From positions 1 through 11,531 of the forward strand of contig CAMLGR010000147.1 of NCBI GenBank assembly GCA_946479615.1: 11,531 bases of DNA, given 5' to 3'. The notes under the pieces were generated by a model. That model made no database searches. It had not been told where the DNA came from and worked only from the letters and a program-made list of their open reading frames with translations. The position numbers and the translations under genes were made by a program. Positions within the stretch are counted from its first letter, which is position 1. Every line of letters begins with the position of its first letter. This DNA comes from an uncultured Bacteroidota bacterium. GTDB lineage: Bacteria > Bacteroidota > Bacteroidia > Chitinophagales > Chitinophagaceae. Below are positions 6,488 through 11,531 of the stretch, one piece after another.

Positions 6488-6540
6488 CAAGGTGACACCT
6501 TCAATACAAGGTGTCACCTTGAAATGGAGGTGTCACCTTG
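6488..6540. repeat. Three 13-bp palindromes at exact 19-bp period
   Basis: The copies are AAGGTGACACCTT (6489-6501), AAGGTGTCACCTT (6508-6520) and GAGGTGTCACCTT (6527-6539), separated by unrelated 6-base spacers (CAATAC, GAAATG). Each is a palindrome around one odd central base, with half-site AAGGTG. Copy 1 is the exact reverse complement of copy 2. Adding C6488 and G6521 gives a perfect 14-bp stem with a 6-base loop. Copies 1 and 3 can pair almost as well. The array lies 37-87 bases upstream of the oxidoreductase ATG and 17 bases from the ssb terminator stem. It could be an operator array for a dimeric regulator or a dispersed REP-like element. The sequence alone does not decide. Confidence 0.85.
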
Positions 6541-6552
6541 TATCTTATGCAT

Positions 6553-6581
6553 AAAAAATGCCTTGCTTGTAGCAAGGCATT
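6553..6581 (-). terminator. ssb: Intrinsic terminator of ssb
   Basis: An 11-bp perfect stem, AATGCCTTGCT (6557-6567) with AGCAAGGCATT (6571-6581), has a 3-base loop and is followed on the minus strand by TTTTTT. It begins about 36 bases after the ssb stop. This is a classical rho-independent terminator, oriented for ssb. Confidence 0.9.
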
Positions 6582-6617
6582 CAAAACTATTTCTCCGATA
6601 TGGAAAAATGAGCAGGA

Positions 6618-7061
6618 TTAAAAGGGCAGATCATCAATTGGCTCCGTTACTTCATTGGCAGAAGGAATACCACTGCCTGAAGATGATGCTGACGAAGAAG
6701 CTCCGCTATACGAAGGCGTACTGCCACCCGTCTCACCACGACCGCCTAATAATTGCACTTCACGAACACGAAGGGACAAAGAAGCCCCCGATGTTCCATC
6801 CTGGCGGGTGAAGGTCCTTACCTCAGGTGTACCTTCTACAAATACCTGTTTGCCCTTGGTAAGATAAGGCGATAACGCTGTACGGTCTGTCCAGTATGCA
6901 CAATCCACCCAGGTCGTTTTTTCCTGGTTGTTGCCCTGGCTGTCACGATACTTTTCTGTATGTGCTACAGTAAAGTTGATGACATTTTTTCCATTCACAG
7001 TGTTAACCACGCAATCCTTGCCGAGGTTCCCGATAATTTGCATTTTGATCATAGTGCTCAT
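6618..7061 (-). CDS. ssb: Single-stranded DNA-binding protein
   Basis: This 147-residue protein binds single-stranded DNA as a tetramer during replication, repair and recombination. The N-terminal OB fold covers about 1-105, with conserved IGNLGKD near 10-16, VINFTVAHTEKY at 27-38, TTWVDCAYW at 49-57 and KGKQVFVEGTPEVRTF at 69-84. A short Gly/Ser-rich disordered linker (106-135) leads to the acidic tip DDLPF, the site that recruits partner proteins. The linker is shorter than in E. coli SSB. In-frame Met codons at residues 4 and 7 leave the start slightly uncertain. A weak TAACTTG at 7091-7097 could be its -7 element. The gene stands alone, divergent from mnmA, and ends at a strong terminator. 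Confidence 0.96.
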   Translation of the reverse strand: MSTMIKMQIIGNLGKDCVVNTVNGKNVINFTVAHTEKYRDSQGNNQEKTTWVDCAYWTDRTALSPYLTKGKQVFVEGTPEVRTFTRQDGTSGASLSLRVREVQLLGGRGETGGSTPSYSGASSSASSSGSGIPSANEVTEPIDDLPF

Positions 7062-7448
7062 TTTAAAGTTGACGTATATAATTGAAGCGGCAAGTTAGGA
7101 TTATTCCTCCACCTGTGACGGTTACTAATCCACCCGGGCGTCATCGGTTTGTGAATAACTTTCCTGCTGCTTCCATTAACGTTTGCAGATGCAATATGCA
7201 ACCAGCAACAGTACATTTCCAAGTGAAAAAAAACGTTTATAAATGTTTTTTTCTGACGGAAATGTTGAAAAAGTTTTGTAAGGAGACCAGGATGTTTTGA
7301 ATTGGTAAATTGACTTTTACTGAACCTCCCTCCCCGTTTTGAAGTATCATTCAGGTTGTAAGAACAATTACTGATTACAGATCAATTTCCCAATTCCAAA
7401 ATCTCCCAATCCTGCCGTATCTTTGCAGCTTGCAATTTTTCGTAAATT
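7062..7448. other. 387-bp divergent intergenic region between ssb and mnmA
   Basis: I see no credible gene. A 72-codon rightward frame at 7082-7300 has no RBS, no recognisable domain and a Pro/Arg/Lys-rich composition, and is probably chance. The region holds a weak ssb -7 candidate (7091-7097, minus), an A/T-rich imperfect palindrome at 7225-7253 (GAAAAAAAA... / ...TTTTTTTC around TTTATAAA, with one bulged A and one G-T pair), and the mnmA -7 element at 7418-7425. Confidence 0.6.
7418..7425 (+). promoter_or_regulatory. mnmA: -7 promoter element of mnmA (TATCTTTG)
   Basis: TATCTTTG, followed by CAGC, matches the Bacteroidota consensus and equals the aspartate kinase element. It lies 23 bases before the ATG at 7449, implying a leader of roughly 17-20 bases. 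No convincing -33 TTTG is seen, and the leader lacks a Shine-Dalgarno. Confidence 0.6.
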
Positions 7449-8552
7449 ATGAGTAGAAAAGGTAAAGTGCTGGTAGCCATGAGCGGCGGTATCGATAGTA
7501 CCATTACAGCCCTCATGCTCAATGATGAAGGCTATGAAGTGGTAGGCATTACCATGAAGACATGGGATTATGCCGCCAGCGGTGGCAGCAAAAAGGAAAC
7601 CGGCTGCTGCAATGTCGACAGCTTTAATGATGCCCGCCAGGCCGCCGTAGAACATGGCTTCCCCCATTATATACTTGATATTCGTGACGAGTTTGGCGAT
7701 TTCGTGATCGAAAACTTTGTAGATGAATACATTGCAGGAAGAACCCCCAACCCCTGTGTCCTCTGCAATACCCATATCAAATGGAGAGCCCTTTTAAAAA
7801 GAGCCGATGCGCTCGGTTGCGATTTTATCGCTACCGGCCACTATGCCAAAATACGCCAGCACGACAATGGCCGCTTTGTCATCAGCAAAGCCATCGACGA
7901 AACCAAAGACCAGAGCTATGTGTTATGGGGACTGCAACAAGACCTCCTCAGCAGAACCCTCCTGCCACTCGGCCCCTATCGCAAAACACAGATCAGGCAA
8001 ATGGCATTCGACTATGGCTACCCCGAACTCGCCAAAAAAAGCGAGAGCTACGAAATCTGTTTTGTTCCCGACAACGACTACCGCGGCTTCCTGAAACGCC
8101 GGGTAGAAGGATTGGAAGAAAAAGTCGCCGGCGGCAATTTCGTCAATAAAGAAGGAAAGATCCTCGGCCAGCATAAAGGGTATCCGTTTTATACCATTGG
8201 TCAACGTAAAGGACTGGATATTACATTTGGAAAACCCGTGTTCGTGACCAGGATCGACCCCGACACCAATACCGTTGTACTGGGTGATGAAAGCGACCTG
8301 GAACAAAACGAAATGCTGGTAGGGAAGCTCAATATGATCAAATACGATACCCTTACCCCGGGTATGGAAGCCGTAACCAAAATACGGTATAAAGACAGCG
8401 GCACACTATCCAATATCTATCCCGAAAATGGGTCGGTCCGTGTACGCTTCTACGAAAATGCCAAAGGCATCGCTCCCGGCCAAAGCGCCGTTTTCTACGA
8501 AGGAGACGATGTCATTGCCGGTGGCATTATTCAGCGAGGCGGTATAGTTTAG
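7449..8552 (+). CDS. mnmA: tRNA 2-thiouridine(34) synthase (tRNA-specific 2-thiouridylase)
   Basis: This 367-residue cytosolic enzyme adenylates U34 of tRNA-Lys, -Glu and -Gln and replaces the oxygen at C2 with sulfur relayed from a cysteine desulfurase pathway. The ATP pyrophosphatase PP-loop is S12-G-G-I-D-S17. The catalytic Cys is C103 in GRTPNPCVLCN, its partner is C204 in ESYEICFVPD, and the GCDFIATGHYAK block at 123-134 and QDLLSRTLLPLG at 164-175 are family landmarks. C-terminal beta domains follow (IGQRKGL at 250-256; GIAPGQSAVFYEGDDVIAGG at 340-359). Length is normal and all key residues are present. There is no recognisable RBS, usual in this phylum. It appears monocistronic, since 196 bp with no gene follow. 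Confidence 0.97.
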   Translation: MSRKGKVLVAMSGGIDSTITALMLNDEGYEVVGITMKTWDYAASGGSKKETGCCNVDSFNDARQAAVEHGFPHYILDIRDEFGDFVIENFVDEYIAGRTPNPCVLCNTHIKWRALLKRADALGCDFIATGHYAKIRQHDNGRFVISKAIDETKDQSYVLWGLQQDLLSRTLLPLGPYRKTQIRQMAFDYGYPELAKKSESYEICFVPDNDYRGFLKRRVEGLEEKVAGGNFVNKEGKILGQHKGYPFYTIGQRKGLDITFGKPVFVTRIDPDTNTVVLGDESDLEQNEMLVGKLNMIKYDTLTPGMEAVTKIRYKDSGTLSNIYPENGSVRVRFYENAKGIAPGQSAVFYEGDDVIAGGIIQRGGIV

Positions 8553-8748
8553 AAGAGTAGAACACGGATGGCACGAGAAACTGATTATCAAGCAATAAAG
8601 TATAGAAAAAAACGTTTACTACCCTGGCGCTATGAATCCTTGTTTTTTGTGTATAGCTTTAGGGGTGGTAGCAGGCAGCTAATAGGCTGTAACCTATGTC
8701 TTTAGAACTGAATATTTTATTCGTATCCGTGGAATAACTGAACCGCTT

Positions 8749-9519
8749 ATGAAACAATTATCCTTCTTCCGGCTGACCATCTTATCAGCTTTTTTATTCA
8801 CTCTTTTTTCCTGTTCGAATAAAACAGAGCAGTTCGATCCGGGTCCGCCCATGTCCGATTACCTGCCTCTTGCCAAAGGAAAGTATATTATTTACCGCCT
8901 CGATTCACTGGTGTTCCCCAATTTCGGCCGCAATGTGGAAACACACAGGTACCAGGTTAAACATATCGTCGATGATGTGATCACCGACAACCTGGGAAGA
9001 ACTTCCTACAGGGTGTACCGCTTCCTTCGCGATTCGGCAGGTACTACCAACTGGGAAGCCAATGGAAGCTATTATATCACTCCGCTGAATAACCAGGTAG
9101 AATTAATCGACGACAACCTGCGTGTTATCAAACTTCATACTCCTGTTGAAGAAGGATATAACTGGAAAGGAAATAAATACCTGCCTACCGACGCCTATGA
9201 ACCTTATGGTTTCGGATTCAGTAATGATAACAGTATGAAGAACTGGGATTTCACCTATGAACCGCTCAACGAAACAGTTACTTACAGGGGAAATACCTAC
9301 ACTGATGTCACTACAGTAGAACAGGAAGATTATACTGACAACGTTCCCATCACTGCGCCACAGTTATACGCCAACCGCACCCGTTCAGTAGAGAAATATG
9401 CCAAAGGTATTGGTCTTGCTTTCCGAGACTATCAATTATGGGAGTACCAGCCCAATCCCAATGGTACTGCCTTCTATATCGGTTTTGGCATCACCATGTG
9501 GATGATAGAGCACAACTGA
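8749..9519 (+). CDS. Uncharacterised lipoprotein
   Basis: I do not recognise this 256-residue protein as a named family. Residues 1-21 are a lipoprotein signal peptide ending in a lipobox L-F-S-C22, so the mature protein should be acylated at C22 and membrane-anchored, most likely in the outer membrane. The mature start (SNKTEQFDPGPP) is followed by YLPLAKGKYIIYRLDS, an opening I associate with small Bacteroidota lipoproteins. The body is rich in Tyr, Asn, Asp and Thr with alternating strand-like segments and no visible catalytic motif. There is no obvious SD. The next gene, a secreted peptidase, starts 40 bases downstream on the same strand, so the two could share a transcript. Confidence 0.85.
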   Translation: MKQLSFFRLTILSAFLFTLFSCSNKTEQFDPGPPMSDYLPLAKGKYIIYRLDSLVFPNFGRNVETHRYQVKHIVDDVITDNLGRTSYRVYRFLRDSAGTTNWEANGSYYITPLNNQVELIDDNLRVIKLHTPVEEGYNWKGNKYLPTDAYEPYGFGFSNDNSMKNWDFTYEPLNETVTYRGNTYTDVTTVEQEDYTDNVPITAPQLYANRTRSVEKYAKGIGLAFRDYQLWEYQPNPNGTAFYIGFGITMWMIEHN

Positions 9520-9530
9520 TCTTTATTGTC

Positions 9531-9554
9531 TAAATTTGAAGCTGGCAAACCAGC
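9531..9554 (+). promoter_or_regulatory. Possible promoter and leader hairpin of the subtilase gene
   Basis: TAAATTTG at 9531-9538 fits the TAnnTTTG -7 consensus, but no matching -33 is seen. Directly after it, GCTGG (9541-9545) and CCAGC (9550-9554) form a 5-bp stem around CAAA, ending 5 bases before the ATG. If the promoter is real, this hairpin would sit at the very 5' end of the mRNA. Confidence 0.3.
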
Positions 9555-9559
9555 GATCT

Positions 9560-11531
9560 ATGACGAAACACTTGTCCATTCTTTTTTGTCTCTTTCTGCT
9601 ATGCAATAGATCGCAGGCGCAACTCAACCGGTATGTTATAAGATTTAAAGATAAAGGCAGCACTACTTTCACACTTGCCAATCCCGGCGCTTACCTTTCA
9701 CAACGTGCTATTGACCGCAGAACAAGATATAATATTGCTATCGACAGCACCGATCTTCCTGTTCCTGATTCCTATATCACGCAGATCAGAAATATTCCTA
9801 ACGTTACTGTTTTAAATGTTTCCCGCTGGCTCAACGCTGTAACTATCCGCACCACCGATGCCAATGCTATTACTGCGATCAATGCATTATCATTTGTAAA
9901 AAGCTCCAATGCTGTGGCGGCAAAAAGCGCCGGCAGGAATTCCAATCGATGGGACGAGGACATCGATATTCTAAGAGAGCGCACCTCAAAACGTGCCAAA
10001 ACAAAAGATAATTATTTCAATTACGGTACCGGTTCATCTTATAATGAGATTCACCTGCATAATGGCGAGTTGCTGCATAATTCAGGTCTGCGTGGGCAAG
10101 GCATGCAGATAGCGGTACTCGATGGTGGCTTTTTTCATTATACCACGCTTAAAGCATTTGATAGCATTAATGCTAACGGGCAGGTATTAAGCACCTGGGA
10201 TTTCGTCAATAATGAAACCAGCGTAACGGAAGATGATAGTCATGGTATGAGTTGCCTGTCTACCATTGCAGCGAATATACCCGGCCAGTTTATCGGCAAA
10301 GCGCCCAAGGCCAGCTTTCATTTATTCAAAACAGAAGATGTTGCTTCCGAATATCCAATTGAAGAATTCAACTGGGCCTGCGGCGCAGAACGTGCCGATA
10401 GTACCGGCGCCGATGTAATCTCTTCTTCATTGGGATATGGATATGAATTCGATTCATCGATCCCTGATTATCCCTACAGCGATCTCAATGGAAATATCAC
10501 CATGTCTGCACAGGCAGCCGATCTCGCTGCGAAAAAGGGTATCATGGTCTTTAATTCCGCCGGTAACTCGGGCACCGATTACTGGCATATGATCACCACT
10601 CCTGCCGACGGAGATAGTATAGTCGCTGTAGGTGCCGTTAATACCAATGGCGTGGTAGGCGCTTTCTCCAGTTATGGGCCTTCTGCCGACGGCCGTATAA
10701 AACCTGATGTTGCTTCTGTAGGAGTAAGTGCTGTCATACAAACTTCGGGCAACTCAATAGGCGCATCCAACGGAACTTCTTTCGCCTGTCCGAATATGGC
10801 AGGTTTAGGAACCTGTCTCTGGCAGGGATTTCCTGAATTTAATAATATGCGCATTATCCACGCACTTAAAGAAGCGGGAAGTATTTATAATTCTCCGGAC
10901 GACAGGATCGGTTACGGCATCCCGGATATGAAAAAAGCATTTTCTTCTTTGCTCAATGATTTTGCTACATCCACGGCTTCGGTAAATGGTTGCAATGCTA
11001 CACTGAACTGGACAAGTAAAGATGTAGATGCCATGAAATATGAAATCGAAAGAAAAGCACCGGGTGATGCTGCTTATAGTAAAGTGGGTGATGTAACGCC
11101 ACTGGCCGGATCATCACTCGCTGTGCATAGCTATTCTTTCAGCAATCTGCTTACCAATGTGGCAGCCGGTATGATCTCCTACCGCATCCGCCAGGTGATC
11201 GATACAACAACGGCAGGTCTTAGTGCTACATATATCGATACGGCTTTCATCAACCTGGCTTCCGCCTGTACCGCTACGGCTACCAACGATCCTGACCGGG
11301 ATAATAATCATATGACCGTTTCACCAAACCCGACTACACATGGCGCTACACTGGTCGTTGAAACCAGTACTGCCATTACTGATATGCCAATTATTATTTA
11401 TGATATGAAAGGACAATTGTTATTGCGTTTACAAAAATCAAAAGGGACCGGCAAGACAATGATTGATCTCCCCGTTCAATCCTTCCCAAAAGGAAAATAT
11501 ATTATCCAGGTATTTAACGCTTCGAGGCTGG
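9560..11531 (+). CDS. Secreted S8 (subtilisin-family) serine peptidase with T9SS sorting domain (3' end beyond window)
   Basis: The frame stays open from ATG 9560 to the edge, giving 657 residues. Residues 1-20 are a Sec signal peptide (cut near SQA/Q). Residues 21 to about 120 (RYVIRFKDKG, SRWLNAVTIRT) look like an I9-like propeptide/chaperone region. The peptidase domain (about 160-465) has D188 in IAVLDGG, H228 in DDSHGM, oxyanion N336 in SAGNSG and S407 in NGTSFACP, so all catalytic positions are filled. Residues about 470-570 look like a fibronectin-III-like beta domain. From about 585, a VSPNP motif (587-591), IIIYDMKGQLL and FPKGKYIIQVF form the C-terminal Por/T9SS type A sorting domain, cut here perhaps 10-15 residues before its end. 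The mature enzyme should cross the outer membrane through T9SS and be released or anchored. Protein substrates are unknown. Confidence 0.93.
   Translation, partial: MTKHLSILFCLFLLCNRSQAQLNRYVIRFKDKGSTTFTLANPGAYLSQRAIDRRTRYNIAIDSTDLPVPDSYITQIRNIPNVTVLNVSRWLNAVTIRTTDANAITAINALSFVKSSNAVAAKSAGRNSNRWDEDIDILRERTSKRAKTKDNYFNYGTGSSYNEIHLHNGELLHNSGLRGQGMQIAVLDGGFFHYTTLKAFDSINANGQVLSTWDFVNNETSVTEDDSHGMSCLSTIAANIPGQFIGKAPKASFHLFKTEDVASEYPIEEFNWACGAERADSTGADVISSSLGYGYEFDSSIPDYPYSDLNGNITMSAQAADLAAKKGIMVFNSAGNSGTDYWHMITTPADGDSIVAVGAVNTNGVVGAFSSYGPSADGRIKPDVASVGVSAVIQTSGNSIGASNGTSFACPNMAGLGTCLWQGFPEFNNMRIIHALKEAGSIYNSPDDRIGYGIPDMKKAFSSLLNDFATSTASVNGCNATLNWTSKDVDAMKYEIERKAPGDAAYSKVGDVTPLAGSSLAVHSYSFSNLLTNVAAGMISYRIRQVIDTTTAGLSATYIDTAFINLASACTATATNDPDRDNNHMTVSPNPTTHGATLVVETSTAITDMPIIIYDMKGQLLLRLQKSKGTGKTMIDLPVQSFPKGKYIIQVFNASRL

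Noticed and set aside
6488..6540. CRISPR-like array suggested by regularly spaced repeats
   Set aside because: The repeats are 13 bp and palindromic, the spacers are only 6 bases, there are three copies and no cas genes are nearby.
7082..7300. 72-codon rightward frame between ssb and mnmA
   Set aside because: It has no RBS, no domain and a composition unlike a protein of this genome, and it crosses the A/T palindrome.
7226..8618. Shared 13-mer AAAAAAACGTTTA on both sides of mnmA (7227-7239 and 8606-8618), possible insertion repeats
   Set aside because: The match is mostly an A run plus the palindrome-like AACGTT. There are no mobility genes or longer flanking repeats, and mnmA is a core gene.
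8553..8748. Possible small RNA or riboswitch between mnmA and the lipoprotein gene
   Set aside because: I found no stable stem with a T tract and no recognisable aptamer. The 196 bp show no gene.

Overview
The window reads as chromosomal DNA of a Bacteroidota bacterium, most likely from the Chitinophagaceae/Sphingobacteriia side. This rests on a secreted subtilase ending in a type IX secretion (T9SS) sorting domain, a carboxypeptidase-regulatory-like exported protein, TAnnTTTG-type -7 promoter elements (TATCTTTG twice), and few Shine-Dalgarno sequences. The placement below phylum level is inference. I see no transposase, CRISPR array, rRNA or tRNA gene. Eleven protein genes are present, two of them cut by the window edges.

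Left part (1-3804): a tightly packed leftward operon with 4-9 base junctions. It encodes a CDP-alcohol phosphatidyltransferase, a short CdsA-type CTP transferase, an alpha/beta hydrolase and an exported carboxypeptidase-regulatory-like protein that runs off the left edge. A CTP/NTP-dependent lipid-alcohol kinase of the dolichol/phytol kinase type is transcribed away from it, 57 bp off. The first three products have the same order and families as E. coli ynbA-ynbB-ynbC, an operon of unknown function. With the kinase they suggest a self-contained lipid activation, head-group transfer and processing cassette. This is the most interesting locus here.

Middle (3808-7061): leftward housekeeping genes. 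They are monofunctional aspartate kinase (lysine/threonine/methionine biosynthesis), an Ldh-family NAD(P)H oxidoreductase of unknown substrate, and ssb. A nested hairpin lies between the convergent kinase and aspartate kinase genes, and ssb has a textbook intrinsic terminator. Between the ssb terminator and the oxidoreductase gene lie three copies of a 13-bp palindrome at an exact 19-bp period, the most distinctive non-coding structure in the window.

Right part (7062-11531): a 387-bp divergent intergenic region, then rightward mnmA (tRNA U34 2-thiolation), an uncharacterised lipoprotein, and a secreted S8 serine peptidase with intact Asp/His/Ser residues and a C-terminal T9SS signal that is cut off just before its end.
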